Positions 1 to 8,361 of a DNA stretch of 64,000 nucleotides are shown one piece after another. The notes beneath the pieces were generated by a model that was not told the origin of the DNA, made no database searches, and saw nothing but the letters and a program-made list of their open reading frames with translations. Position 1 is the first letter of the stretch. Each line of letters opens with the position of its first letter. The stretch is from contig NZ_CP009287.1 in assembly GCF_000758705.1 (NCBI RefSeq), positions 5,332,001-5,396,000 of the forward strand, written 5' to 3'. The position numbers were made by a program, and so were the translations under genes. The stretch is from Paenibacillus graminis. GTDB taxonomy: Bacteria; Bacillota; Bacilli; Paenibacillales; Paenibacillaceae.

Positions 1-45
1 AACATCCCCCCGCTTGATGAGCGAGGGAATAAATTTGATATTTGA

Positions 46-834
46 TTAAATGCCGAAGATCAATTCAACTGCAATCCCGTCTGGATTTTCCGCAGAAACG
101 TCAGGTTCCATTATTTCAAGAGTCATGGTGTTTGTCGTCGGCTTTTTCCGCTCCTGAGAAACGTCCAGTGTTCCGCCACCAAGAGCTTTCCAAATGGTCA
201 GTTGGCAAGGGACTGGATTTCCACTCACATCATCAACGAGTTCAAAACGATGGACCAGTTTAAATGGCTTGGGTCTGCGTTTTCCGCTCAGTTTGCTCTT
301 TGTAGAATCATCTTTCGTCCATGAATATGTGATAACGATAACCTTGCCGTTATTTGCGGCATCGGACGTAACCTTTCCCGCAGCGGTAATCATGTACTGT
401 ACTGCGGTTGGTGCCGATGCAGCACGAGTTAAAGGGACAAGTTCTCCGGTCTCTGCATCTTTAAGAAACACTTTATCGGTAGCCGCTACGAATGTTCCGC
501 CGTATTTTGTGGGTGCCTTGACTGTGTAGCCATTAGTTGGGTCCAAGACACCAGTTTCCGTTTCATCAAACTTAACTGACCCGCGTTCTGTTTCTGCACC
601 TTGTGAGAGTTCAGCCAAAATAGTCGAGAAGCGCGGAATTTCGATACTTGCTTTGTCTGCCAAATCTTGGGCAGTATAGTGGAAGGCGTAACCAGACTCT
701 CCACCCATGACCTTTTGCCAATCCAATTGAAGTTGGAGGGACACTTTAGAAATCTTATCATCCAGGTACTTCAGTGTTCCATCTGATTGATAAACAGAAA
801 CAGTGCCCACGCCATCAAATACCAATGGTCTCAT
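46..834 (-). CDS. Phage major tail tube-like structural protein
   Basis: 262 residues, acidic and beta-rich in appearance, no membrane segment. It is the last gene visible in the late operon, after the connector genes, where siphoviruses encode the tail tube protein. An AAGGAGG lies 11 bases before the ATG. The middle (about 90-150) has a long hydrophilic stretch typical of an inserted loop or Ig-like decoration. Function is inferred from position and size; no diagnostic motif was recognised. The 45 bases beyond its stop contain a small GC hairpin and a G-run that may be the ribosome site of the next gene at the window edge. Confidence 0.6.
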   Translation of the reverse strand: MRPLVFDGVGTVSVYQSDGTLKYLDDKISKVSLQLQLDWQKVMGGESGYAFHYTAQDLADKASIEIPRFSTILAELSQGAETERGSVKFDETETGVLDPTNGYTVKAPTKYGGTFVAATDKVFLKDAETGELVPLTRAASAPTAVQYMITAAGKVTSDAANNGKVIVITYSWTKDDSTKSKLSGKRRPKPFKLVHRFELVDDVSGNPVPCQLTIWKALGGGTLDVSQERKKPTTNTMTLEIMEPDVSAENPDGIAVELIFGI

Positions 835-878
835 ATAGTTGTTAGCCTCCTTATGGCATAAAAAAAGAACCAGTCAGT

Positions 879-1067
879 TTATTTGACCAGTTCCCATAAT
901 CGCAAATCAATCTCTTTCATGCGCTTAAATTCATCGGTTAATTCATATCCTCCAACCGGCGAGGCGTCTTCTCCTGTAATTCCTAGCTTTTTAGCCAACC
1001 TGATTTTTTCTTTGATCAGTTTTTCAAGTTCTGGAATCTCTTCTTTTGCACCTTGGTTCTCTTCCAT
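879..1067 (-). CDS. Small phage protein, unknown
   Basis: 62 residues, highly charged, mostly Glu, Lys and Leu, likely helical. Its ATG overlaps the stop of the 37-residue gene upstream by one base (TAATG), showing translational coupling in the late operon just before the tail tube gene. No family recognised. Position suggests a tail assembly or connector accessory role, but this is inference. Confidence 0.6.
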   Translation of the reverse strand: MEENQGAKEEIPELEKLIKEKIRLAKKLGITGEDASPVGGYELTDEFKRMKEIDLRLWELVK

Positions 1068-1180
1068 TATTGATCACCCCATCCTTTCAAGACATTTTGC
1101 AATGCTTTCCCGATTGCCTCCGCAGTTTTTGTAGTGTTCCTAACTACCTCATTCAATAGTTTAGCATCTTCTTCATGCAT
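1067..1180 (-). CDS. Very small phage protein (37 aa), unknown
   Basis: Starts at ATG 1180 with GAGGAG seven bases upstream and ends in TAATG coupling to the next gene. The peptide (MHEEDAKLLNEVV... to ...LKGWGDQ) is predicted to be an amphipathic helix. The good ribosome site and start-stop overlap on both sides of a tight operon are the support for coding; no homologue recognised. Confidence 0.55.
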   Translation of the reverse strand: MHEEDAKLLNEVVRNTTKTAEAIGKALQNVLKGWGDQ

Positions 1181-1189
1181 GCTTACTCC

Positions 1190-1627
1190 TCAATTCATAC
1201 GGATATAGTCAACATCATATATGCCTTTGTATCCTTTGACGCCACTGATACCTGTTGCAAAGTCGCCGTCATAGACTAAGGCACAGAGGAAGGAATGAAA
1301 TCCCGGCTGAACAATTCGCCTGTCGTGAAACAGTTCAAAGGACCTTTGGAATAGAAGCTTTGCCTCATATCCCGTCTTGCCATAAAAGTCGATGCAGAAC
1401 TTTCCTTGAAAGACCAAATGATTCCGGGCGGTGAACTGACCTGGAATGATGTACTGGCAGATATGCGGCACTGTTTCCTTTGTCACAACAATTTCAGGCT
1501 CTACGCCCTTTGTGAAGCGTTTGATCATATCGGTGGGTATTGCAGCAGGAGTAAGCCCCAAAAGCGCCATAAACGCCGCGTCAGCCTTGTGTGTGTTCTG
1601 AATAGCGTCAATCAGTAGTATGCTCAT
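1190..1627 (-). CDS. Tail completion/terminator-like protein
   Basis: 145 residues; its ATG overlaps the previous gene's stop (1624-1627), so it is translationally coupled. It lies between the head-tail connector genes and the tail tube gene, the usual place of the tail terminator in siphoviruses with HK97-type heads. No signature residue can be cited; the assignment is by synteny and length. Confidence 0.5.
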   Translation of the reverse strand: MSILLIDAIQNTHKADAAFMALLGLTPAAIPTDMIKRFTKGVEPEIVVTKETVPHICQYIIPGQFTARNHLVFQGKFCIDFYGKTGYEAKLLFQRSFELFHDRRIVQPGFHSFLCALVYDGDFATGISGVKGYKGIYDVDYIRMN

Positions 1628-2202
1628 CGCTTGTCCTCCGTAAAGTAACGATGGTACGGGAAGTTCGTGATGATTTCACTTAAGCCTTCAAGAATGCGTG
1701 CTCGATTCGATTGAATGGCGATCCGTAGGAAGTATGTCGGCGGCGTTGGCTTGAACTTCGGATCAATATCCCCGCGTTCTGCTAACTCCTCCAGATCCAC
1801 TCCAGCATAACCGCCGCCCGAGAACCGCATTGTACCGTCAATGCTCTTGTAGTTACCCTGACCGCGCCCGACAACCACCTTGCTGCTTCGTGATCTTAGG
1901 CGGTTCCAGGCATCAGAGTTCATGTAAGTAACCAATCCGGGGTTCTGAGAAGAATCAGCCATCAGGGAACCTTTACCGAACTGTTCGAGCCATGCCTGCC
2001 AGTAATCCGCCGTGATATCCCCTTGGATCATCTTGTTTGCAAGCACGAACATATTCATTTCAAGTTTGTCTCTCACAGCTGGATAGTACCGTATTCCGCC
2101 CTTGGCGGTCAGTAACACCAGTTTAGTGAGTCCGGTTATCTCAACAGCCAACTTACTCTCCAAGTCCCTGGATGCTCTTACAGCATCGTATCCGGTAATC
2201 AT
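1624..2202 (-). CDS. Minor structural/neck protein, unknown family
   Basis: 192 residues, soluble. Overlaps both neighbours by four bases (ATGA type). It occupies the slot of HK97 gp10-like neck proteins between the head-closure candidate and the tail-terminator candidate. A Gly-rich stretch lies at about residues 110-135. Role inferred only from order. Confidence 0.5.
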   Translation of the reverse strand: MITGYDAVRASRDLESKLAVEITGLTKLVLLTAKGGIRYYPAVRDKLEMNMFVLANKMIQGDITADYWQAWLEQFGKGSLMADSSQNPGLVTYMNSDAWNRLRSRSSKVVVGRGQGNYKSIDGTMRFSGGGYAGVDLEELAERGDIDPKFKPTPPTYFLRIAIQSNRARILEGLSEIITNFPYHRYFTEDKR

Positions 2203-2774
2203 CGCATGTCCTCAGATAACTGGATCTGGTAAAGCCCGGGGAATTGGATGTCGTCAATCACATCCACCTGATATGGGCGTCCATTCAATACGATACGATC
2301 TGGTCCAAGTAATAAGAGATCATTAGGACGACGAACATCCACCGTATTCTGCAAACGAATCAGATGTGTTGAAGTCGGCAATAGGCCGGGGTCTTCTTGT
2401 CGTAATTGTCCTGTGACGTACCTGACGAATGATTGAACCTCCGTTTCAATGTCCTGAAACTCAGGTTCACCGATAGGATTGTCATTTTCGTCATACTGCT
2501 GCACGTAACGCTGAACCTTGACGATCATGTTCGTCTTTACCATCCCGCAGTATTTATCACGGTCCGGCGTGGGGCGTAAGGAACAGACGAGAAACGTTTC
2601 TCCTGTCTCAATCAGCGCTCCTGGGAGAACTGACGATTCTGGAGCAAAACGCCCGATGTAATCCGACTCTCTCCCAAACTGAGAAGATCCGCTCGATCCG
2701 CGAGACAGAATTACCGCCTCCGGCAGTCCGTTCACTGTACAAGGCGTGTGCCGGTGCGAGAATTCATGAAACAT
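2199..2774 (-). CDS. Head closure/head-tail joining-like protein
   Basis: 191 residues. The C-terminal part reads like a small beta-barrel of head-tail joining proteins (pattern DRIVLNGRPYQVDVIDD, about residues 157-173). It follows the connector gene by eight bases and overlaps the next gene. Probably forms the head-tail interface that closes the portal after DNA packaging; assignment is from position plus this weak motif. Confidence 0.5.
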   Translation of the reverse strand: MFHEFSHRHTPCTVNGLPEAVILSRGSSGSSQFGRESDYIGRFAPESSVLPGALIETGETFLVCSLRPTPDRDKYCGMVKTNMIVKVQRYVQQYDENDNPIGEPEFQDIETEVQSFVRYVTGQLRQEDPGLLPTSTHLIRLQNTVDVRRPNDLLLLGPDRIVLNGRPYQVDVIDDIQFPGLYQIQLSEDMR

Positions 2775-2782
2775 ATCCTCAC

Positions 2783-3346
2783 CTACCTGAAGGAACGATG
2801 CTGATACTCAGACAGCAAGTCCGCTATCTCTGGAGTGATCATGTCGTTCCCGAAATATTCTATTGTGGAGTCAACGTCTTTTCTCATTTTTACGTTTGGA
2901 TTGGAACTGCTGGACAACTGAGCAACAAGTAGACCACAAGCCACCTTCACCTTATCCGGGATTGGCTCCCAACCACTGGTATAGGTAACTTCCAGCTCAG
3001 TGTAAGGTGCTCCGAATGGCGAACCGCCGCATATTACAGCACCTATCACTTTATCCACATCCAAGGCGTTCAAATCGGCTTCGACGAACTCTGGCGCTCC
3101 GAAGAAATTATCACCGGTGATGCCATATGCTGCCCTGCCTTTAACCTCCGTTATGTCCTTAACTGGGTAGTAAGACAAATGCCCTCGCTGGTCCGTCAAC
3201 GGTATACGCTCCGTGTAGGTAGTAACGCCGATCTCTCGCTTGCAGCGACCATCTATGATGACAGATGCCCTAATAATTAATGGGAGGGTCAGCACCACTC
3301 CTGCGGGAACGTAATCGGTGTCTGCTGTTGTTAGGTATTGACTCAT
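2783..3346 (-). CDS. Head-tail connector (adaptor) protein
   Basis: 187 residues immediately downstream of capsid and one small gene. The pattern TELEVTYTSGWEPIPDKVKVACGLLVAQ (start of the helical part, about residues 127-155) matches the general form of gp6/gp15-type adaptors, which read 'Y.aGy...P..v..A...l'. ATG overlaps the upstream stop by four bases. Expected to bind the portal on the outside of the vertex. Confidence 0.6.
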   Translation of the reverse strand: MSQYLTTADTDYVPAGVVLTLPLIIRASVIIDGRCKREIGVTTYTERIPLTDQRGHLSYYPVKDITEVKGRAAYGITGDNFFGAPEFVEADLNALDVDKVIGAVICGGSPFGAPYTELEVTYTSGWEPIPDKVKVACGLLVAQLSSSSNPNVKMRKDVDSTIEYFGNDMITPEIADLLSEYQHRSFR

Positions 3347-3672
3347 TCGATATATCCAGATGCTCTTAATAGTTCAGCCGTTTCTGGAAAAAATTCCGCT
3401 TTGCCGTTTTTGAAACTGTATATCCCTACACCAATATGAACAGAATGCAGGCCTTCCCGACCTTCCTCCCATCCCAACAATGTGACGGATTCTAAAGAAA
3501 GAGGTTCTTTGGCTTCTTCTTCACTTGATGTAGGGGTAGTATGTGGATCGTTGTTCACGCTATCGATCGCTGCATCATTACTGCCTGTGGGTCCACTGGA
3601 ATTCTCTTCATCAGTTAATACCTGATTTTTGATTTCATTATCACTTCCTGCTTTGGCTTTACTCAATTTCAT
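3343..3672 (-). CDS. Phage protein between capsid and connector, unknown
   Basis: 109 residues with two parts: a low-complexity polar N-terminus rich in Asn, Ser, Glu and Asp (about 1-60), and a compact C-terminus ending in PETAELLRASGYIE. AAAGGAG precedes the ATG closely. Genes in this slot are often head decoration or connector accessory proteins; no family was recognised. Confidence 0.55.
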   Translation of the reverse strand: MKLSKAKAGSDNEIKNQVLTDEENSSGPTGSNDAAIDSVNNDPHTTPTSSEEEAKEPLSLESVTLLGWEEGREGLHSVHIGVGIYSFKNGKAEFFPETAELLRASGYIE

Positions 3673-3721
3673 CTTCTCCTTTCTATATTTGGGCGGCTGT
3701 ATCGCCGCCCCGAAGGATTTA

Positions 3722-4720
3722 CTAAGCTATTGCAGCAATAGTAGGACGCGTGATGGTTCCATATGCATGGGCATAACTAGGACCTTTTGCAACCGGTGCG
3801 CCATATTTGATTGCGATATATTTTTCTTGAATGTCAGATGTTGTGCCAAGTTGGAAAAGGAAAGCATCCTTTTTGCCAACATAGTGATACTCGATCATTG
3901 GTTCAGTCAGAATCGCGATGCCGTAATCCGTCATCAAAGGATCTGTTCCGTTTACTGCAAATGTCATAAATGGCTCAGGGATGAGTGGGAGAACACCAGC
4001 AGAAGTCATAATTGCCAACACGGTAACACCAGCAACCATCGTCTTAGTCAAACTGTTGATCTGTGTTTCGTTGTTCGATGAGTTCTTTTCTTCTTGTTCC
4101 AGGTAGTGATGGGCAATTGGATGGATATAGATAGCTGTAGGCATCAATACATAAAGCTCACTTGATGTCATTGCAGCCACTTTGGCGCGAATGGCGTCCA
4201 CTATAGATGCCGTAGAAGAGACAGAGAAGGTATTGGTAATCTGCTTAGACAACCCTCGATACTGCATCGTGGTAGGTACTGACAAGCTCGTATCATTACC
4301 TCTCCAAAGCGCTCTACCATGAGTCAGACCGACCCCATTGATCATGTCGTTAAGGTCCTTGGCTTTGAGTTCTGGAAAATTGTTTTGCTGCTGGCCCAAT
4401 GTCAGATCATAATGGCCAAATACAACTTCGTTTGTGATAGCTTTCATTTTCAAACTGTGCGGCGTTCTTGGATTGCTCGATGCAGCCGCCGATACTACTC
4501 GTGGATCAACGAATTCCCCGCCGTTAATAGTGTTTTGTTCGTAGTACGTTGAAAAGTCGCCGGTTGCAGGAACATATTCGATCCGGCCTTCTAAGACTGA
4601 ACTTCTCCGGAGGGCATCCGTGATCTCTTTCTGGAAATCGTCAACGATGATAGCACCTGGTGCGATAATCTGTGCCGCTGCTCGGAAGTCAATAAATTGT
4701 GCTACTGATTGATCTGCCAT
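3722..4720 (-). CDS. Major capsid protein (HK97-fold expected)
   Basis: 332 residues, no Cys-rich or membrane part, the right size for a siphovirus major head protein. It directly follows the protease-scaffold gene (three-base gap) with AAGGGG before the ATG, so stoichiometry is probably set by strong independent initiation. The order portal, protease/scaffold, capsid, connector fixes the role well even though no motif is diagnostic. Confidence 0.8.
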   Translation of the reverse strand: MADQSVAQFIDFRAAAQIIAPGAIIVDDFQKEITDALRRSSVLEGRIEYVPATGDFSTYYEQNTINGGEFVDPRVVSAAASSNPRTPHSLKMKAITNEVVFGHYDLTLGQQQNNFPELKAKDLNDMINGVGLTHGRALWRGNDTSLSVPTTMQYRGLSKQITNTFSVSSTASIVDAIRAKVAAMTSSELYVLMPTAIYIHPIAHHYLEQEEKNSSNNETQINSLTKTMVAGVTVLAIMTSAGVLPLIPEPFMTFAVNGTDPLMTDYGIAILTEPMIEYHYVGKKDAFLFQLGTTSDIQEKYIAIKYGAPVAKGPSYAHAYGTITRPTIAAIA

Positions 4721-4723
4721 TAA

Positions 4724-5182
4724 TTATTCCCCTTCTTTCACGCCAAAGGATGCTTTGGCTTTCATTTTAAGTACCATGGATTCTCCAGACGGAAGATTCA
4801 GAGCATCTACGCTTGCGCAGAATGTAGAAAAATCAGATGAGTTAGATTCTTCCACTTTTCCATATTTAGAAAGCAGATTCGCTGCGGAAACGGTTTTACG
4901 TTCCGGTTCTTGCGGTGTTGGCGAAGTCTTACCCGCCTTGAGATCAGCCAGTTCCTTTTCAAGCGCTGCTGTCTTATCGTTTGCTGCCTTGAGGTCCGCT
5001 GCAGCCTGTTCTTCCGCTGTCTTTTGCTCGGCCTCTGTACTAGCCGCCTTCATGCTCGTAAGGTCGCTTTTGATTGAGACAACCTCAGTTACAACACTTT
5101 GGACGCTGGCTGTCATTGATGTCATGCTCTCTTGTAGCAGCTTCATGCCGTCTTCCATTGCTTTGATTTGTTCTGGAGTCAT
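4724..5182 (-). CDS. Nested scaffold protein from internal start
   Basis: An in-frame ATG at 5182 (Met198 of the longer product) is preceded by a perfect AGGAGG with eight-base spacing, stronger than most starts in this operon. It would give a 152-residue protein consisting of the coiled coil and C-terminal tail only. This is the lambda C/Nu3 arrangement, in which excess free scaffold is made from the 3' part of the protease gene. Seen: start and ribosome site. Inferred: function. Confidence 0.6.
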   Translation of the reverse strand: MTPEQIKAMEDGMKLLQESMTSMTASVQSVVTEVVSIKSDLTSMKAASTEAEQKTAEEQAAADLKAANDKTAALEKELADLKAGKTSPTPQEPERKTVSAANLLSKYGKVEESNSSDFSTFCASVDALNLPSGESMVLKMKAKASFGVKEGE

Positions 5183-5773
5183 TTCGACATCCTCCTTATT
5201 TGATTTATTATTTTTGGCTGCAAAGCTCGTTGTTTTATAGGCAGCAGCTTCAGCGAAAAGAATCGCAGCGCCGGTGCCGCAGAACTCCATTACATCCAAC
5301 ACGTTTTCCATGTCTGCTGCATTCTGCACCGAAGCTTCCATTTCAAGCGAAGCGCCGAACTGATACTCTGACCAGTTGTATTCAGCCGCTAAGCCGTTGT
5401 AATAGCGAATGGTTGCTACAACATCCGGGAAGTCCTTGCCGTAAATGTATCCGTCAATCCAGGCGTAACCATCCATGGATCGGTAAGCCTTGTCGATCAC
5501 GGCCACCTTGAAACGAGGATCATGGTCAGCCATTCCTGCAGTGTAGTCGATGTTTAGTGCCATTCCGACAAACGTTTGAAGATATTGGTCGCAGACGCTT
5601 GAAGAAATGCGAATAAGTTTGCCGTCTGCCCCAGAAGGCGAACCGTCACTCGGTTGATCGACTGCGAATAACGCGCACTTGAAAGGGATTTTGTTTGGAT
5701 GGCTCCCGGCATCTGATAGTTTGAAGTCCTGGACGCGCATTTTCGAATTGCTCATTTTCAATGTCTTAAGCAT
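4724..5773 (-). CDS. Prohead protease fused to scaffold
   Basis: 349 residues in two parts: an N-terminal globular domain (about 1-190) in the position of a prohead maturation protease, and a C-terminal Ala/Lys/Glu/Gln-rich coiled coil (about 198-280) typical of scaffolds, followed by a tail ending near the capsid gene. The layout resembles lambda gpC/Nu3. Which residues are catalytic could not be assigned with confidence, so the protease activity is inferred from position and architecture. TTG/ATG upstream choices are possible; the ATG at 5773 has a good GGGAGG ten bases before it. Confidence 0.65.
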   Translation of the reverse strand: MLKTLKMSNSKMRVQDFKLSDAGSHPNKIPFKCALFAVDQPSDGSPSGADGKLIRISSSVCDQYLQTFVGMALNIDYTAGMADHDPRFKVAVIDKAYRSMDGYAWIDGYIYGKDFPDVVATIRYYNGLAAEYNWSEYQFGASLEMEASVQNAADMENVLDVMEFCGTGAAILFAEAAAYKTTSFAAKNNKSNKEDVEMTPEQIKAMEDGMKLLQESMTSMTASVQSVVTEVVSIKSDLTSMKAASTEAEQKTAEEQAAADLKAANDKTAALEKELADLKAGKTSPTPQEPERKTVSAANLLSKYGKVEESNSSDFSTFCASVDALNLPSGESMVLKMKAKASFGVKEGE

Positions 5774-5814
5774 TTTTGGTTCTCACCTCCCTTCAGGGCA
5801 AAATAAAAACACCG

Positions 5815-7146
5815 TTACGTTTGCTCGGTGTTTGGGTCTTCCTTATCCGGTTGAGATACGGAAGGTTCAGGAGGCGGATCTTTAGCAGCTTCCAGTTCTT
5901 CCTGAGTTTTATTGATATCAATGACTTCCAGCTTGCTCGGCTGTAACAGCACTTCGCCGTGTTGGTTCGGTAAAGCTTTTTTGCCGCGTTTGTCTCTTAC
6001 CTCATCTGGAGTATCGACTCTTCGATCAAGGTAGATAGCGTCAATGTCAGCTTGTATTTTTACATCCTTAAGTTTGGTTGCATATAAGAACTTGAATTCA
6101 ATCACGCCACCCATTTTAAAGATACCGTCAATAATGTGATTGTTGATATGCTCTACGATGTTCTCTGCGATTGATTGCACTGTCGCTTCCGTATCCTCAT
6201 CTTCACTATCTGCCGTGGTACGATTAACATCCTTTGTCTGCCCTAACTTCTTAGGTGATACACCGAAAGAGATGGCTATAATTTCAATAAGGAATCGCTG
6301 CCATTCAAGGAACAGCGCTTTATCATCGGTTGCCCCCAGGTCTAAGACGCTCGGATTTTCGCCGCCAATAATCGGCATTCTACCTTGACCCTGTACTTCG
6401 CTATCCCAAAAAGATCGATAAGCCTTGACTGCATTTGAATCAGCCGTTTTCCCTAGATTAAGTATTTTCCTTAAGAATGTGTTCTTTGTTTGATTTCCGG
6501 CAGTTTTATGAGAATCAATGAAGTTGTTTGCTGATTCCCAAACCGTTTCAAGTGGAGCTAAGCCAAATGGGGTGTTTGTCCTTGGATTCATTCGAATATA
6601 CATCATTTCAGAAGCAGTTAGATGTACGTACTTACCGTTCACCCTTTGGGCATAGCGATATGAATCGGGTTTTCCGTCCCAATCTGGGTGTAGGTCTATC
6701 GAAAATGTATCGACTGGATACATCCTAAAAGGTCGTAATGGATCGCCAGCTTTGAGCATTTCAGAACTCCCGGCACTACACACAAGCATATCTTCAACTA
6801 TTTGTTCAAGCCATGATCTGAATGAATCTGATGGGTTCGGTTTAAGCAAAGAACGCTCTATGATCTTACATAGCTCCTGATACTTTTCAGAATCGTCCTC
6901 GTTGATTGCGGATACTGACCAATTCAGCTTGGTTATGCCGTCTTTTATGACGTTTATCGCTCGACGTGGTATAGGTGATTCACTTAACTTTCTTAAATTT
7001 GTCGGTGTTCGCTTAGGAATAGGCTGGCTGTTTCCACTACGTCCCCACCATCCCCAAGATTCGGGGTAAGCTTCAGTTTGTCGCTCCGGTTCATTCTTTG
7101 TACGTCCTGCTGCAAGCCAGTCGATGATCTTCTGTCTTACGCCCAA
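5815..7146 (-). CDS. Portal protein
   Basis: 443 residues; SPP1/HK97-type portal features include an N-terminal region with RRAINVIKDGI, a central ASEMMYIRMNPRTNTPFGLAPL segment (about 190-215) typical of phage portals, and an acidic, Pro-rich C-terminus. Start is TTG with GGAGG seven bases upstream. It forms the dodecameric ring for DNA entry and docks TerL. The DUF4062 cassette separates it from TerL, so the late transcript must cross that insert or restart. Confidence 0.85.
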   Translation of the reverse strand: MGVRQKIIDWLAAGRTKNEPERQTEAYPESWGWWGRSGNSQPIPKRTPTNLRKLSESPIPRRAINVIKDGITKLNWSVSAINEDDSEKYQELCKIIERSLLKPNPSDSFRSWLEQIVEDMLVCSAGSSEMLKAGDPLRPFRMYPVDTFSIDLHPDWDGKPDSYRYAQRVNGKYVHLTASEMMYIRMNPRTNTPFGLAPLETVWESANNFIDSHKTAGNQTKNTFLRKILNLGKTADSNAVKAYRSFWDSEVQGQGRMPIIGGENPSVLDLGATDDKALFLEWQRFLIEIIAISFGVSPKKLGQTKDVNRTTADSEDEDTEATVQSIAENIVEHINNHIIDGIFKMGGVIEFKFLYATKLKDVKIQADIDAIYLDRRVDTPDEVRDKRGKKALPNQHGEVLLQPSKLEVIDINKTQEELEAAKDPPPEPSVSQPDKEDPNTEQT

Positions 7147-7225
7147 AGTGTTTCCTCCTTTCCTTGCAGACTTCTATGAATTAAAAATAACAGAGGATTT
7201 ATTCGGTTTAACTGCGGATTTTTGC

Positions 7226-7260
7226 AAAAAAAAGAAGGTAGGAAAATTTTCCTGACCTTC
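7226..7260 (-). terminator. Rho-independent terminator of the DUF4062 gene
   Basis: Minus-strand stem GAAGGT...ACCTTC extended by the self-complementary core GGAAAATTTTCC, followed by eight T. It is 66 bases after the DUF4062 stop and before the portal gene, so it ends that transcript and could also cut late transcription. Confidence 0.8.
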
Positions 7261-7326
7261 AGTTTTCGTTCATTTACAATATCTAATATTGATATGGATA
7301 TATTATGAATTTAATGGGGTCTTTTT

Positions 7327-8292
7327 TTAAAATGGCAAATCATCATCATCAATATCAACAGGTATTTCCTCTCTTTCAATCATTATAAAGGAATCATTCC
7401 AAGTGGTAATGTCCCAAGGTCTTAGATTGTTGGATTCATCAAATAAGGATTCATCAATCTTAAGAGTAAATTTCGTAGTCTTAGCCTTATTTATCCTTTG
7501 CCATTCCAAATAATCCAAAAAAGGGTCTTGAGTTCTTGTAAATCCAAAAGCTTCCAAGAACTCATTTAGTTCTCCTACATTAGTGAAAGTAATCTTGAAT
7601 CTTAGGCCTAGTTGATTTTGAAGTCTTTGAAATGCTGGATGATTGAAAATCAATACATCCTTTATAGCTTCTTTGTTCGTTTCATCCCTTTTTGATTGTA
7701 CTGTAATGATTTGTTGTAATGTCGCAGCTGTTTGTTTCAGAGTATTGATTAAATCAAGTTTTGGTTTATCCGCTTCTTCTTGTAATAATCTTTGAAACAA
7801 CCCAGACCATTGTTCTTTAAGGATCTTTATGATGTCTTGCGATGATTCGAAATCAAACATAGGATTATTCCTTGGTAATAACTCAAGTTCTTCAATGAAT
7901 TCATATATTCTCTTGTCGTTTACAAATCGATACTTTATTTCAATATCTTTATTTATTTTATATGTTTCGTACTCGGATTTTACGTTTTTTTCCACAAAAA
8001 TATAAACTTGCTTTCCTAAATCAAATGCTTGTTTGAATTCTTTTTGTGTAATTGAATAATTATCACCGAATTCCGACCCGAATCTACCACCTACTACTGA
8101 AACCAAAATATCACAGAGCTCAATCTCTTTCAAACAATAATCTGCTGGGGCCTGTTCTCTTCCATATGCGATTTGACCTCTTTCAAACAAAACAGGATCA
8201 TATCCTTGCTCTCTGATAAATCTAGCTATATCTTCGCGGATATACCTTAAGTCGTAATAAGTAGAACTTATAAAAACGCGCGGTTTTGCCAA
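7327..8292 (-). CDS. DUF4062-domain protein, candidate defence cargo
   Basis: About 321 residues. The N-terminus (RVFISSTYYDLRYIREDI, then ELCDILVSVVGGRFG near 60-75) is the DUF4062 domain, a TIR/nucleotide-sensing-like Rossmann domain found in bacterial NTPase and defence proteins. The middle contains coiled-coil helices (about 140-210); the C-terminus is acidic (ending IDDDDLPF). I place the start at TTG 8292 (GAGGTG six bases upstream); GTG 8301 is possible. It is AT-rich compared with neighbours, has its own promoter and terminator, and interrupts the terminase-portal junction, all signs of a moron. Biochemical activity unknown. Confidence 0.75.
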   Translation of the reverse strand: MAKPRVFISSTYYDLRYIREDIARFIREQGYDPVLFERGQIAYGREQAPADYCLKEIELCDILVSVVGGRFGSEFGDNYSITQKEFKQAFDLGKQVYIFVEKNVKSEYETYKINKDIEIKYRFVNDKRIYEFIEELELLPRNNPMFDFESSQDIIKILKEQWSGLFQRLLQEEADKPKLDLINTLKQTAATLQQIITVQSKRDETNKEAIKDVLIFNHPAFQRLQNQLGLRFKITFTNVGELNEFLEAFGFTRTQDPFLDYLEWQRINKAKTTKFTLKIDESLFDESNNLRPWDITTWNDSFIMIEREEIPVDIDDDDLPF

Positions 8293-8323
8293 TAATGTCA
8301 CCTCATCAATAGTGGATAATACT

Positions 8324-8352
8324 ATTTAAGAGAAAATGGCGATTCTTGTCAA
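8324..8352 (-). promoter_or_regulatory. Sigma-A-like promoter of DUF4062 gene
   Basis: Minus strand TTGACA (8352-8347), 17-base spacer, TTAAAT (8329-8324), about 30 bases before the start codon. A perfect -35 with a partial -10 in the short gap after TerL supports autonomous expression in the lysogen. Confidence 0.55.
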
Positions 8353-8361
8353 TTACTTTCC

